Positions 8,312 to 17,781 of a stretch of 64,000 nt of DNA are shown here, piece after piece. This DNA comes from Rhabdaerophilum sp. SD176 (GTDB lineage: Bacteria > Pseudomonadota > Alphaproteobacteria > Rhizobiales > Beijerinckiaceae), in contig NZ_JARJNS010000001.1 in assembly GCF_030143245.1 (NCBI RefSeq), positions 620,001 through 684,000 on the forward strand, given 5' to 3'. Under the pieces are notes generated by a model that ran no database searches, was not told the DNA's origin, and saw only the letters and a program-made list of their open reading frames with translations. How positions within the stretch are numbered: the stretch's first letter is position 1; every line of letters begins with the position of its first letter. A program made the translations under genes and the position numbers.

Positions 8312-9235
8312 ATGGAGCAGGAAACCGGCGGGCCGGGGCAAACGGCGGAGCAGATCCGGGAACGCAAGAACCGGATGAAGGCCATACTGCTGATTTTCCT
8401 CGCCTTCGCCTGCTTCTCGGCGCTGGATGCGACGGCAAAATGGCTCTCGCCCCGGATCGGCGTCGTCGAGACCACCTGGGCCCGCTACCTCTCCAGCTTC
8501 CTGATCGTCTCGGTCTTCCTCAACCCCTGGTCAAGGCCCGGGCTGATGCGGACCAGCCGCCCGATGCTGCAGGCCATCCGCTCGGCCACGCTGCTGATCT
8601 CGACCGTGCTGAACTTCATTGCCCTGCAATATCTGCAGTTGGCGGAAACCACGACGATCCTTTTCCTCCAGCCCCTGCTGGTCGCGCTGCTGTCCGGCCC
8701 GCTCCTCGGCGAATGGCCCGGGCCGCGCCGCCTGATTGCAATCGGCGTCGGCTTTATCGGCGTCCTGCTGATCACCCGGCCCGGCGCCGGGGGCATCCAC
8801 TGGGCGGCGATCTTCTCGTTCCTCGGCGTCGGTGCCTATGCCGCCTATTCGATGATCACGCGCGTGCTGGCGGCGCATGATTCCTCCGAAACCACGATGT
8901 TCTATTCCGCCATTGCCGGCGTGGTCGTGCTGACGCCGATCATCCCCTTCATCTGGCGCATGCCGGCCGATTCCTTGACATGGGCGCTGATGGTACTGGT
9001 CGGCTTCTGGGGCGCGCTGGGCCACTGGCTGCTGATCCTCGCGCATCGCCATGCCTCGGCCGCCACGCTCTCGCCGTTCCTTTACACCCAGATCATCTGG
9101 ATGATCGGCCTCGGCTATTTCATCTTCGGCGACGTGCCCGATCTCTGGACTCTTGCTGGCGCCAGCATCGTGATCATGTCCGGCATCTACCTGTTCCACC
9201 GCGAGCGTGTCCGCGGCGTGTCGCCCGGAAAATAG
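8312..9235 (+). CDS. DMT-superfamily transporter (EamA domains)
   Basis: About 307 residues with ten predicted membrane segments arranged as two EamA repeats. The first repeat starts near residue 25 and contains the conserved FSALDATAKW; the second begins near residue 160 (SFLGVGAYAAYSMITR). The soluble N-terminus (about 1-22) is charged. Such transporters export or exchange small metabolites at the inner membrane. The ATG at 8312 sits one base after the stop of the FAD monooxygenase gene, so coupling is likely; the pair may handle a related compound. Substrate unknown. Confidence 0.88.
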   Translation: MEQETGGPGQTAEQIRERKNRMKAILLIFLAFACFSALDATAKWLSPRIGVVETTWARYLSSFLIVSVFLNPWSRPGLMRTSRPMLQAIRSATLLISTVLNFIALQYLQLAETTTILFLQPLLVALLSGPLLGEWPGPRRLIAIGVGFIGVLLITRPGAGGIHWAAIFSFLGVGAYAAYSMITRVLAAHDSSETTMFYSAIAGVVVLTPIIPFIWRMPADSLTWALMVLVGFWGALGHWLLILAHRHASAATLSPFLYTQIIWMIGLGYFIFGDVPDLWTLAGASIVIMSGIYLFHRERVRGVSPGK

Positions 9236-9465
9236 CCTCTGCATTCGGATTCACGAAATTTAAGGCAATATCGTCGAATCCGGCCGCCGCGGCGCGCATT
9301 TGTTCCGGCAACCATCGCAATTCCATGAAGTATTAACGGCCCGCCGCCTAGCGTCTTGGCACGGGCATGACGGGGGATCAGGAGCCTCCCCGCCGGCATG
9401 CCCCGGAGAAACGATTCTTTCAGCGCCAGAAGAACGCGCTGTCCACGACCCAGAAGGGAGCTGCC

Positions 9466-9747
9466 ATGTTCAACAATCGACGCGAGCCACGCAATCTCTG
9501 CTACCTCCGGGCCGAGATCTACACTGATCCTTCGTCGCCACCGATCATGGCGGAAGCGCACGACATTTCGGAAACCGGCATCCGGCTCAAGGTCCTCAAC
9601 GCCCGGACACTTCCGCCGAAATTCTGGCTGTCGATTCCGCGGCGGCATTTCCGCGAGTTCGTCGAGATCAAGCGGCGCGGCGACGGTGAAGTCGGCGTGG
9701 TCATTCACCGCATCGAACCGTCGAAGGTCGCAGGCCAGAGGCGCTGA
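9466..9747 (+). CDS. Single-domain PilZ protein
   Basis: 93 residues, essentially one PilZ domain. It opens with the RREPR arginine motif (residues 5-9) and carries HDISETG at about 32-38, matching the second c-di-GMP motif D-x-S-x-x-G. The chosen ATG follows AAGGGAG; longer in-frame starts add residues without homology. Expected to be a cytoplasmic c-di-GMP receptor or domain donor. It lies just upstream of the tRNA-Leu gene on the opposite strand, and is one of several c-di-GMP-linked genes in this window. Confidence 0.85.
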   Translation: MFNNRREPRNLCYLRAEIYTDPSSPPIMAEAHDISETGIRLKVLNARTLPPKFWLSIPRRHFREFVEIKRRGDGEVGVVIHRIEPSKVAGQRR

Positions 9748-9762
9748 ACGCTTTGCTGCTGG

Positions 9763-9846
9763 TGCGGACGGCGGGGCTCGAACCCGCACGGCCTTGCGGC
9801 CGAGAGATTTTAAGTCTCTTGCGTCTACCGGTTTCGCCACGTCCGC
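9763..9846 (-). tRNA. tRNA-Leu (anticodon UAA)
   Basis: On the minus strand the acceptor stem GCGGACG pairs with CGTCCGC, and the CCA end is encoded at 9760-9762. The D-arm, a five-base-pair anticodon stem (AGAGA/TCTCT) with loop CTTAAAA, an extended variable arm and a GGTTCGAGCC T-arm are all visible. The anticodon is TAA, so it reads UUA codons for leucine. A long variable arm is expected for tRNA-Leu. Confidence 0.96.
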
Positions 9847-9937
9847 ATCGCGCCCGGTATAGTCGAGCCGGCTGCATCCGCAAGGCAATCCCTAGCGACA
9901 ATTCCTCGAGGCAATCTCCTCTCGGCCGGCATCGGCC

Positions 9938-11527
9938 TCAGATCATCGCCCGCATGGTCCGCGCGAGTTCGGCGGTTCCCACATAATCCACCTTGCCGGA
10001 GCCAAGCACCGGCACCGCGCTGACGACAAGGATCGCGCGCGGGATGAAAAGCTCGCTGATCCCCTCCTTCCGGCCATGCGCCAGCAAAGCCGCGCGCTCG
10101 GCATCGGGCCGGTCGGTGACCAGCACGATCTGCTCGCCCTTCTTGGCATCCGGCAGCGTCACGGCGACATGGGTCGCATCCGGCCAGAGCGCGGCAGCCT
10201 GCGCCTCGATGGCAGCCAGCGACACCATCTCCCCGCCGATCTTGGCGAAGCGCTTGGCCCGGCCGCGGATGATGATCTCGTTTGATGGGCCGATCGCCAC
10301 GATATCCCCGGTATCATGCCAGTCCGAATGGCGCGGCTGCAGCCGGCCCGGCTCCGAGGGCAGCATGTAGCCGAGCATGACATTGCCACCGCGCACATGC
10401 AGCCGCCCGCCTTCCTCGATCCCCTCGACCCTCTCGAGCCGCCACTGGATGCCCGGCAGCGCCGGGCCGACAGAGCCGGGCAGGTTGTTGCGCGGATGGT
10501 TGCAGGCAATCACCGGCGAGCATTCCGTGCAGCCATAGCCCTCGACAATGGCGGCCGGCAGGTGTGACCAGAGCCGGCGGGTCTCGTCCTTCACCTTCTC
10601 GGCACCGGAAACGATGAGGCGCAGCCCTTCGAGATCGCCGGGATCAGCCGCGCGGATGTAGCCGAGCAGGAAGGTGTCCGTGCCGAAAAGCAAGGTCGAG
10701 CGCGTCTCGCCGACCAGCCGCGGCACCTGCTTGAAATGCAGCGGCGAGGGGTAGAGCACGATCTTGTAACCCGAAAGCAGCCCGAACAGCGTGCCTGCCG
10801 TCAGCCCGAAGGAATGGAAGGCCGGCAGCGGGTTGAACACCACCTCGCGGGTCAGGAAATCCGCGCCATAGGCGGCGATCTGCTGGGCATTGGCGATCAG
10901 GTTCGCATGCGAGAGCACGACGCCCTTGGGCTCGCCCTCGGAACCCGAGGTGAAGAGGATCACCGCCGGATCATCCGGCCCGTTCGTGCAGGAACGCGCC
11001 GCAAGGCCGGCCAAGCGGCTGCGGATCAGCCCGCCGATCTTGGCAACGAGGCCGATTCCCTTGCGGATATCCTCGAGATAGACGATCCGGCATTGCTCGC
11101 CCAGCCCGGCGACAAGCTCGTCGAGCTTGGCCGTGTCAACAAAACGGCGCGAGGTAACGATGGTCTTCAGTTCGGCAGTCCGGCAGGCGGAACGCAGGTT
11201 CTTCAGCCCGGCCGTGAAGTTGAGCATCACCGGCACGCGGCCCTCGAACCACAGGCCGAACAGCGTCACCACCATGCCGTTGACATTGGGCAGCAGCACC
11301 CCGATCCGCCCGCCCCGGGGCGCGAAGGGCGAGAGTTGGCGCCCGAGGACCAGCGCCCCGAGAACAAGGCGGTCGAAGCTGAGCGGCTGGCGTTCCGGAT
11401 CCTCGAGCGCCTCGGCAGCCCCGCCGACCTTCCGCCGGGCGGCGAGCAAGGCCTGCGGCAACGAACGGAAGCGCTCGAAGCGCGCATCTTTCCCCTGCCC
11501 TTCGGCAAGGATGGCCCGATCCAGCAT
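9938..11527 (-). CDS. AMP-dependent acyl-[ACP] synthetase (Aas C-terminal domain-like)
   Basis: 529 residues of the ANL adenylating superfamily. Visible motifs are the phosphate loop ILFTSGSEGEPKGVVLSH, GYGCTE, the W-H-D-T-G-D hinge region, and the C-terminal GRAKRFAKIGGEMVSL with the expected Lys. The overall pattern resembles the ligase half of Aas (2-acylglycerophosphoethanolamine acyltransferase/acyl-ACP synthetase), but the acyltransferase half is missing. It probably activates fatty acids with ATP for transfer to ACP or a related carrier. Convergent with the PilZ and tRNA region; the gpt gene lies upstream on the same strand. Confidence 0.85.
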   Translation of the reverse strand: MLDRAILAEGQGKDARFERFRSLPQALLAARRKVGGAAEALEDPERQPLSFDRLVLGALVLGRQLSPFAPRGGRIGVLLPNVNGMVVTLFGLWFEGRVPVMLNFTAGLKNLRSACRTAELKTIVTSRRFVDTAKLDELVAGLGEQCRIVYLEDIRKGIGLVAKIGGLIRSRLAGLAARSCTNGPDDPAVILFTSGSEGEPKGVVLSHANLIANAQQIAAYGADFLTREVVFNPLPAFHSFGLTAGTLFGLLSGYKIVLYPSPLHFKQVPRLVGETRSTLLFGTDTFLLGYIRAADPGDLEGLRLIVSGAEKVKDETRRLWSHLPAAIVEGYGCTECSPVIACNHPRNNLPGSVGPALPGIQWRLERVEGIEEGGRLHVRGGNVMLGYMLPSEPGRLQPRHSDWHDTGDIVAIGPSNEIIIRGRAKRFAKIGGEMVSLAAIEAQAAALWPDATHVAVTLPDAKKGEQIVLVTDRPDAERAALLAHGRKEGISELFIPRAILVVSAVPVLGSGKVDYVGTAELARTMRAMI

Positions 11528-11580
11528 GGTTCCCCCTCGATTTTTCGAGGATCATGCAGGCCGCGCCGGCGCTTGTCCAC

Positions 11581-12096
11581 TCAGCCGCTGGCGCCGTCAG
11601 CAATCGGCGGCAGGAAGGCGTAGCCCATATCCCAGGGGAAATAGATCCAGGTATCCTGGCTCACTTCGGTCACGAAGGTATCGACCAGCGGCCGCCCCTG
11701 CGGCTTGGCATAGACGGTGGCGACATGCGCCTTCGGCAGCATGTCCCGAACGACGCGCGCGGTCTTGCCGGTATCGACCAGATCATCGATGACCAGCACG
11801 CCCTTGCCGCCATCGGTGCCGGAAACAACGCTGTCGATGCCCTTGATCACCTGCAGGCCGCCCTGCTCGGTATAGCTGTGATACGAGGCGATACAGACCG
11901 TCTCGATCATCCGGATCTCCAGCTCGCGCGCCACGATCGCCGCCGGCACCAGCCCGCCCCGCGTGATGCAGACGATCGACTCGAACGGGCCGGAGCCCGC
12001 AAGGCGCCAGGCCAGCGCCCGGGCATCGCGGTGGAACTGGTCCCAGGAAACCGGGAAGGCCTTGGCCGGCAGGGCCTTGGGTGCGGGTTGCTGCAT
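11581..12096 (-). CDS. gpt: Xanthine (guanine) phosphoribosyltransferase
   Basis: 171 residues. The type I PRTase signature [14 protein letters not shown] binds PRPP, and the N-terminal ITRGGLVPA and [10 protein letters not shown] regions match Gpt. The enzyme salvages xanthine and guanine to XMP and GMP at the inner face of the membrane. The start follows a GGGGAGGA site. It lies downstream of the molybdopterin-binding protein gene on the same strand with a 53 bp gap. Confidence 0.92.
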   Translation of the reverse strand: MQQPAPKALPAKAFPVSWDQFHRDARALAWRLAGSGPFESIVCITRGGLVPAAIVARELEIRMIETVCIASYHSYTEQGGLQVIKGIDSVVSGTDGGKGVLVIDDLVDTGKTARVVRDMLPKAHVATVYAKPQGRPLVDTFVTEVSQDTWIYFPWDMGYAFLPPIADGASG

Positions 12097-12149
12097 GGGA
12101 TCCTCCCCTGATCTGGTTCTTGGTTGGGCGGCGGCTTTTCGGCGGAGTC

Positions 12150-12896
12150 CTAGATCGGCACGGAATCGGAGCGCAGCCGCGCCAGCAACGCCAGCACATC
12201 GGCTTCGGCGGCGGCAAGGATCGCAGCATCGCGGGCGCGCAGGACGATCTGGTTGCGGAAATTGCCCTGACTGAAGGACGGGTAGGAGCCGATGCTCACC
12301 CCCGGATGCACCTTGGCAATCTCGCCGAGCGCGGTGCCGTAGAGGCCCTCCGGCAACCCGCCAGCATCGAGCGTGATGACCTGCATCTTGACGCCGGTCT
12401 TCAGAGTGGGCGCGACATTGTCGAGCATGGCCTGCATGATCGAGGGCACGCCGGCCATGACGATGACATTGCCGATCCGGAACCCCGGCGCCTTGGAGAT
12501 CGGGTTCTCGATCAGGTCGGCGCCGGCGGGAATGCGGGCCATGCGCAGGCGGGCCTCGTTGAGGTCGGCTTCGGCATAGCGCTCGCGCAGAATCGCCACG
12601 GCCCGGGGGTCGATATCGATCGTCACGCCGCAGGCCTTGGCCACGCAATCGGCGGTGATGTCATCATGCGTCGGGCCGATGCCCCCCGTCGTGAAGAGAT
12701 AGGTGTAGCGGCTCTTCAGCGCCTGGATCGCGGTGACGATCTCTGCCTCGACATCCGGCACCACGCGCACCTCGCGGAGGTCGATCCCGATCGTGGTGAG
12801 ATATTCGGAGATATAGCCGATATTCTTGTCCTTGGTCCGGCCGGAGAGGATCTCGTCGCCGATGACCAACAGGGCGGCCGTGACGGGATCGCTCAT
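12150..12896 (-). CDS. CinA-type molybdopterin-binding domain protein
   Basis: 248 residues. The N-terminal ~170 match the MoaB/Mog-type fold: [17 protein letters not shown] at the start and the diagnostic [13 protein letters not shown] motif near residue 70. Length corresponds to CinA without its C-terminal amidohydrolase (nicotinamide-nucleotide deamidase) domain. Stand-alone CinA-N proteins are annotated as competence/damage-inducible protein A homologues, possibly NMN- or ADP-ribose-processing; real activity is unclear. Its start overlaps the FkbM gene stop by 4 bp (ATGA). Confidence 0.88.
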   Translation of the reverse strand: MSDPVTAALLVIGDEILSGRTKDKNIGYISEYLTTIGIDLREVRVVPDVEAEIVTAIQALKSRYTYLFTTGGIGPTHDDITADCVAKACGVTIDIDPRAVAILRERYAEADLNEARLRMARIPAGADLIENPISKAPGFRIGNVIVMAGVPSIMQAMLDNVAPTLKTGVKMQVITLDAGGLPEGLYGTALGEIAKVHPGVSIGSYPSFSQGNFRNQIVLRARDAAILAAAEADVLALLARLRSDSVPI

Positions 12897-13741
12897 GCCT
12901 TCAGCTCCAGCAGGTGGTTGTTGCGCGTGCCGCCGATCGGGGCGTAGCCGCGCTCGGCGAGATAGGCCAGGAGGTCGAAGCTCCAGCGGTCCTCGCCGCG
13001 CTCGACGATGATCAGCTTCGGCCAGAGCGAGGCCGGGGCCTCGCCGAAGAACTGCTTGAGGATCATGTCCTCGGCGCCCTCGACATCGAGCTTCACCGCA
13101 TCGATATGGCCGAAACCCTCATCCTGCACGATGCCGAACAAGGTGCGCGCCGCGACCCGGACCTGCCGGGCATGGTCGGCGCTGACGATCTTGACGCTGG
13201 CCTCGCCCTTGTTGCGCGGATCGAGGAACAGGGTGATCTCGCCATCGCGGTCCGCTACGGCCACCGCCAGCGCCTTGACGGTCCCGAACGGGTTGGCGCG
13301 GATATTATAGACCAGCCGCTCGAAGACATCCGGCTGCGGCTCCATCGCGAGAATGCGGGCGCGCGGCCCGGCCTTGGCCGCCACCGCCAGCGCATAGCCG
13401 CCGATATTCGCCCCGATATCGAGGAACACGAAATCCGGATGCAGCCGCGAGACCAGCAGGTTGCGCTCGGCCTCGTCGAAATCGCGCGGGGCGAACAGGA
13501 TCCGCTTCTCGCAGACATTGTTGTAGGGGTAGAGGCGGAACCGCGCGCCGAGGGATTCCGCATCGACCGGCCGCCCGTTGAGCCGCGAGATCGCGATGCG
13601 CCTGAGCAGGAAGCCGAGGCGCTTGCCGAGCCAGGTCGCCGGCATCTTGCGGGTCCAGTTCAGAAGCGTGGCCACGAGGCCCCGTGCGGCGAAGGTGCCG
13701 AATTCCGATGGCCCGGTCTCGGAAGGGATGCTTTCTGTCAT
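12893..13741 (-). CDS. FkbM-family methyltransferase
   Basis: 282 residues. An SAM-binding Rossmann segment reads FVFLDIGANIGGYAL (about residue 105-119), followed by AMEPQPDVF and the FkbM core VKLDVEGAEDMIL around 215. FkbM enzymes methylate hydroxyls of polyketides, sugars or glycans; the acceptor here is unknown. The basic N-terminus (about 25-60) may be amphipathic. The chosen ATG begins MTESIPS; other start codons far upstream in the same frame run through the antisense of map and are rejected. Transcribed with the CinA-like gene (ATGA overlap) and probably gpt. Confidence 0.87.
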   Translation of the reverse strand: MTESIPSETGPSEFGTFAARGLVATLLNWTRKMPATWLGKRLGFLLRRIAISRLNGRPVDAESLGARFRLYPYNNVCEKRILFAPRDFDEAERNLLVSRLHPDFVFLDIGANIGGYALAVAAKAGPRARILAMEPQPDVFERLVYNIRANPFGTVKALAVAVADRDGEITLFLDPRNKGEASVKIVSADHARQVRVAARTLFGIVQDEGFGHIDAVKLDVEGAEDMILKQFFGEAPASLWPKLIIVERGEDRWSFDLLAYLAERGYAPIGGTRNNHLLELKA

Positions 13742-13930
13742 GATGGCCGTCCTTAGCGAGCCTTCCGCAAAAAAGCGAGAGCCGAAAGTGCATTGCCACC
13801 CTGACGCGAGGGTCTGGCGCCGGATTTCGTTTTCACAACTCCTGCCCTCTTGGATCAGCGGGCGAGTCCCGCTACATCTCGCCCCTCGCCTCTCGCTCCG
13901 GAAGGGGCGCCATCCGGGAACACCAGACGC

Positions 13931-14776
13931 ATGAACCTGCATGTCGCCGAAGAGCCGGTCCGCCGGCAACCGGGCACGATCAAGCTGCACGGGGCGGAAG
14001 CTTTCGCCGCGATGCGCAAGGCCGGCCGGCTGACGGCGGAAGCACTCGATATGCTCGTCGACAGGGTCAAGCCGGGCGTGACGACCGACGCGATCGACCG
14101 TGCCGTCTTCGAATTCGCGATGGATAACGGCGCCTTCCCGGCCACACTTTATTATCATGGCTATCCGCGATCCTGCTGCACCTCGATCAACCATGTCGTT
14201 TGTCACGGCATCCCGACCGACAAACCCCTGCGGGACGGCGATATCGTCAATATCGATGTCACGCTGATCGTCGATGGCTGGCACGGTGATTCCAGCCGCA
14301 TGTATGGCGTGGGCGAGGTGCCCCGCCGTGCAATGCGGCTGCTCGAGATCACCCATGAATGCCTCGAGCGCGGCATGGCTGCCGTCCGGCCCGGCAACAC
14401 GACCGGCCATATCGGGGCAGCGATCCAGAGTTTCGCCGAAGCCGAGCGCTGCTCGGTCGTCAGGGATTTCTGCGGCCATGGGCTTGGCCAGCTCTTCCAT
14501 GACGAGCCGAACATCCTGCATTACGGCCGTGCCGGCGAGGGCGTTGTCCTGAAGCCGGGCATGCTCTTCACCATCGAGCCGATGATCAATCTCGGTCGGC
14601 CGCACGTGAAGATCCTCTCCGATGGCTGGACCGCCGTCACGCGGGATCGCTCGCTCTCGGCACAGTTCGAGCACACGATCGGCGTCACGGAGACGGGCGT
14701 CGAGATTTTCACCCGCTCGCCGAAGGGCCTCGATTTTCCGGATCGTCCCGGCGCGCCGCTTCCCGCCATCCTATGA
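13931..14776 (+). CDS. map: Methionine aminopeptidase, type I
   Basis: 281 residues. Removes the initiator Met from nascent proteins using two metal ions. The five metal ligands can be placed: D109 (NIDVT), D120 (HGDSSR), H183 (CGHGLG), E216 (IEPMIN) and E247 (FEHTI), and substrate-binding H92 is in VCHGIP. The type I lack of an insert and the length agree. Start ATG at 13931; upstream in-frame codons lack support. The stop overlaps the radC start by 4 bp (ATGA), giving a coupled map-radC operon. Confidence 0.95.
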   Translation: MNLHVAEEPVRRQPGTIKLHGAEAFAAMRKAGRLTAEALDMLVDRVKPGVTTDAIDRAVFEFAMDNGAFPATLYYHGYPRSCCTSINHVVCHGIPTDKPLRDGDIVNIDVTLIVDGWHGDSSRMYGVGEVPRRAMRLLEITHECLERGMAAVRPGNTTGHIGAAIQSFAEAERCSVVRDFCGHGLGQLFHDEPNILHYGRAGEGVVLKPGMLFTIEPMINLGRPHVKILSDGWTAVTRDRSLSAQFEHTIGVTETGVEIFTRSPKGLDFPDRPGAPLPAIL

Positions 14777-15486
14777 ACACCCGCAAGCCGGGCCCTCGCG
14801 GGCCGGGAATGGGCGAGGTGCCGCATTATCACGGCCATCGCCAGCGCCTGCGCGAGCGGTTTGCGCAGAACCGCGACATCGTCCCCGATTATGAATTGCT
14901 GGAAATGATCCTGTTCCGGTCAATCGCGCGGGGGGATGTCAAGGGCATCGCCAAGGAGCTGATCGCGCGGTTCGGATCCTTCGCCGAGGTGGTGGCAGCG
15001 CCGGCGGATCTCCTGCAGGAAACGAAGGGCGTCGGCCCCTCGATCGTCCATGACCTCAAGCTGATCGAGCAGGCGGCCCGCCGCGTGGCCCATGGCGATA
15101 TCCGCCAGCGCCCGGTCCTCGCTTCCTATGCCGGCGTCGTCGATTACTGCAGGACCGCGATGGCCTTCGCCGAGCGGGAGGAATTCCGCCTGCTCTTCCT
15201 CGACAAGAAGAACGGCCTGATGGGCGACGAAGTGATGCAGCGCGGCACGGTGGACCATACCCCCGTCTATCCGCGCGAGATCATCCGCCGCGCGCTCCAG
15301 CTCAATGCCTCGGCCATCATCCTGGTGCACAACCACCCCTCGGGCGATCCGACCCCCTCCCGGGCCGATATCGAGATGACGCGCGAGATCGTTGCCCTCG
15401 CCACCCCGCTCGGCATTTCCGTGCATGATCACCTGATCGTCGGGCGCAATGGCCATGTCAGTTTCCGGGCGCTCGGGCTGCTGTGA
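14773..15486 (+). CDS. radC: RadC-family JAB/MPN+ protein
   Basis: 237 residues. A helix-hairpin-helix-like N-terminal region (about 20-110) is followed by the MPN+ domain with the JAMM metal motif HNHPSGDPTPSRAD (H186, H188, D199). RadC was long labelled a DNA-repair protein, but the repair role is disputed; the JAMM residues suggest a metalloprotease-like or nuclease-like activity. Start overlaps the map stop (ATGA), an arrangement found in many alphaproteobacteria. Confidence 0.94.
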   Translation: MNTRKPGPRGPGMGEVPHYHGHRQRLRERFAQNRDIVPDYELLEMILFRSIARGDVKGIAKELIARFGSFAEVVAAPADLLQETKGVGPSIVHDLKLIEQAARRVAHGDIRQRPVLASYAGVVDYCRTAMAFAEREEFRLLFLDKKNGLMGDEVMQRGTVDHTPVYPREIIRRALQLNASAIILVHNHPSGDPTPSRADIEMTREIVALATPLGISVHDHLIVGRNGHVSFRALGLL

Positions 15487-15633
15487 TGCTGCGGCGGCCG
15501 GCCGGAAACGGCGCGAACACGCTTCAGGTTTCCGGGCAATTCCAGCAAAAAGCCGGGCGGGAAACCTCCTATTCACTTTCTTCGCGCATCCTCGCGCCGA
15601 CGAGTAAAGCTGTTGTTGCGTTGAGTTCCTTGA

Positions 15634-17781
15634 ATGAAAATTGTGCCGCCCCGAGCCCAGAAGGGACAGGGAGCCTCTCTTTCCATCGTGCCGATTTTCC
15701 TCCTTGTCCTTTGCGTCATGGGCTCGATGGTGCTTGTCGCCAACCGCGCAGCTGATCGCCAGCACGAATACGAGCTTGACCGCGAGCGCCGCCAGGTTGC
15801 CCAGACCCTGAGCTTCGAAGCCGAGCGGCTGCTGACCGGGGTCTCGCGGGACGAGGCCCTGGGGGAATTGTTCCAGATCCAGCGCCAGCGCGAGCAGGCG
15901 GAACGCATCCTCGCCGGGCTCAACCGGCGCCAGGCGACGGATTTCGCCATCCTGATCAACCGGATGGAGGGTGAAGTCATCGCAGAGGCCGGTGATTCCG
16001 AGAGTTTCGACCAGCGCCGCTCCTTCATCCGGCAGTTCATCGACGGCAGCCGCCTGCGCGGGCTCGACGCCACGACCCTGGGGATCGGCCGCGAGGCGCG
16101 GATCGTCCAGGATGGCGTCAATGTGATCAATCTCGCGGCGGTACCGATCGGCCGCAACCATGTGTTGATCGCCACGCGGGCCATCGGGGCGAATGGCTTC
16201 CGCCGCCTCTCGAGCATGCTCGCCATTCCGAACCTTCGCGCGATCCCAGGGACGACGAATGCGGAAACCAGCTACGCCATTCCCAGCCTCGGCGGCAGCG
16301 AGCAGCTCTCCATTGTCTGGAATCCGAGCCGCTTCGCGGCCGACACCCTCGCCGATCTGGCATTCTACGGCCTGTTTGCCTCGATCGCGATCGGCATCGT
16401 CTCGATTTTCCTGATCAAGCGGATGCAGGCTTCCACCGCAGCCATCCTCAAGCGCGAGGCGAAGGCCAGCCACGAGGCCCGGCATGACCCGCTTTCCGGC
16501 CTGCCAAACCGCGCCGTCTTCTGCGAGCGGCTCGCCGAAAACATCGAGGATCTGGTCAATCGTGACACCAATATCGCGGTGCTGCTGCTCGACCTCGACA
16601 AGTTCAAGGATGTCAACGACACCTACGGCCATGCGGCCGGCGACAAGGTGATCGTCGATTTCGGCACCCGCGTGAAGCCGCTGCTCAAGCAGACAGACCT
16701 CATCGCCCGGCTGGGCGGCGACGAATTCGCCATCCTGCAGACGGGCATCCACTCGCATCTCGAGCCGAGCCGACTTGCCCAGGCCATCATCGATGCGACC
16801 AACAGGCCCTTCACGATGGATGGCGCCCAGATGCGCGTCGGCGTCACGGTGGGCATCTCGATCTCGCCCGATGACGGCACCGATGTGGCAACGATCCTGC
16901 GGGCTGCCGACACGGCGCTCTACCGGGCGAAGAACGAGGGCCGCAACCGCTTCGCCCTCTATGAGCACCGGATGACCGAGGCCGAGCGGATCCGCAAACT
17001 GGTCGATGACGAATTGCTTCGCGCCATCGAGAATGATGAGCTGACCCTCGCCTACCAGCCGCAGGTCCATGCCGACACGGCGCGGATCGCCAGTGTCGAG
17101 GCACTGGTCCGTTGGCGGCACCCGACGCATGGCCTGATCGCGCCCGGAGTCTTCATCGCCGCCGCCGAGGAACGCGGGCTGATCGTGGCCCTTGGCGAAT
17201 GGGTGATGCGCCGCGCCTGCCAGGATGCCGCCCGCTGGCCGGGCCTGCGCGTCGGCATCAATGTCTCGGCCTTGCAGTTCCGGCAGGCGAATTTCGTGCA
17301 GGATGTCCACCGCATCATGCGCGAGACCAATCTCGAGACCGGGCGCCTCGAAATCGAGCTGACCGAAAGCGTGCTCGTCGAGGATGCCGATCAGGCCGAA
17401 GCCGCGATGATGGAGCTGCGCGCGATCGGCGTGAAGCTGGCGCTTGATGATTTCGGCACCGGATATTCCTCGCTGATCTATCTGCGGCGCTTTGCCTTCG
17501 ACAAGATCAAGATCGACAAGTCCTTCCTCGACTCGATGGAAGCCACCGGCGAAAGCGCGATCCTCGTTCATTCCGTCGTGCATCTCGGCCGCGCGCTGGG
17601 GCTGGAAGTAACGGCCGAAGGCGTCGAGACCGAGGAGCAGCGCCGCTTCCTGCAAGCCGTGGGCTGCCATTACCTGCAGGGCTTCCTGTTCTCCCGGCCG
17701 GTGCCCGCCGAGACCATCGACGAATTGCTGGCTGCCGAGCGGGCCGAGGATAGCGCTCGCAACGCGCCGAATGCGGCCTGA
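15634..17781 (+). CDS. Membrane GGDEF-EAL protein (c-di-GMP turnover)
   Basis: 715 residues. A periplasmic sensor region (about 37-242) lies between two membrane helices (about 16-36 and 243-262). It is followed by a GGDEF domain with intact GGDEF at 361-365, then an EAL domain with EAL at 489-491, DDFGTGYSS at 605-613 and EVTAEGVET further on. The catalytic motifs of both domains are preserved, so it could be a diguanylate cyclase, a phosphodiesterase or both. The RxxD allosteric inhibition site is KQTD (352-355), so product inhibition may be lost. The ExoD gene follows in the opposite orientation with stop codons abutting. Confidence 0.94.
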   Translation: MKIVPPRAQKGQGASLSIVPIFLLVLCVMGSMVLVANRAADRQHEYELDRERRQVAQTLSFEAERLLTGVSRDEALGELFQIQRQREQAERILAGLNRRQATDFAILINRMEGEVIAEAGDSESFDQRRSFIRQFIDGSRLRGLDATTLGIGREARIVQDGVNVINLAAVPIGRNHVLIATRAIGANGFRRLSSMLAIPNLRAIPGTTNAETSYAIPSLGGSEQLSIVWNPSRFAADTLADLAFYGLFASIAIGIVSIFLIKRMQASTAAILKREAKASHEARHDPLSGLPNRAVFCERLAENIEDLVNRDTNIAVLLLDLDKFKDVNDTYGHAAGDKVIVDFGTRVKPLLKQTDLIARLGGDEFAILQTGIHSHLEPSRLAQAIIDATNRPFTMDGAQMRVGVTVGISISPDDGTDVATILRAADTALYRAKNEGRNRFALYEHRMTEAERIRKLVDDELLRAIENDELTLAYQPQVHADTARIASVEALVRWRHPTHGLIAPGVFIAAAEERGLIVALGEWVMRRACQDAARWPGLRVGINVSALQFRQANFVQDVHRIMRETNLETGRLEIELTESVLVEDADQAEAAMMELRAIGVKLALDDFGTGYSSLIYLRRFAFDKIKIDKSFLDSMEATGESAILVHSVVHLGRALGLEVTAEGVETEEQRRFLQAVGCHYLQGFLFSRPVPAETIDELLAAERAEDSARNAPNAA

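Noticed and set aside
14920-17670. Very long antisense reading frame (over 900 codons) opposite radC and the GGDEF-EAL gene
   Set aside because: It mirrors the codon structure of real genes on the other strand and has no recognisable domain. Similar long antisense frames occur at 28726-31539, 56048-58444 and 61966-63642 and are all high-GC shadows.
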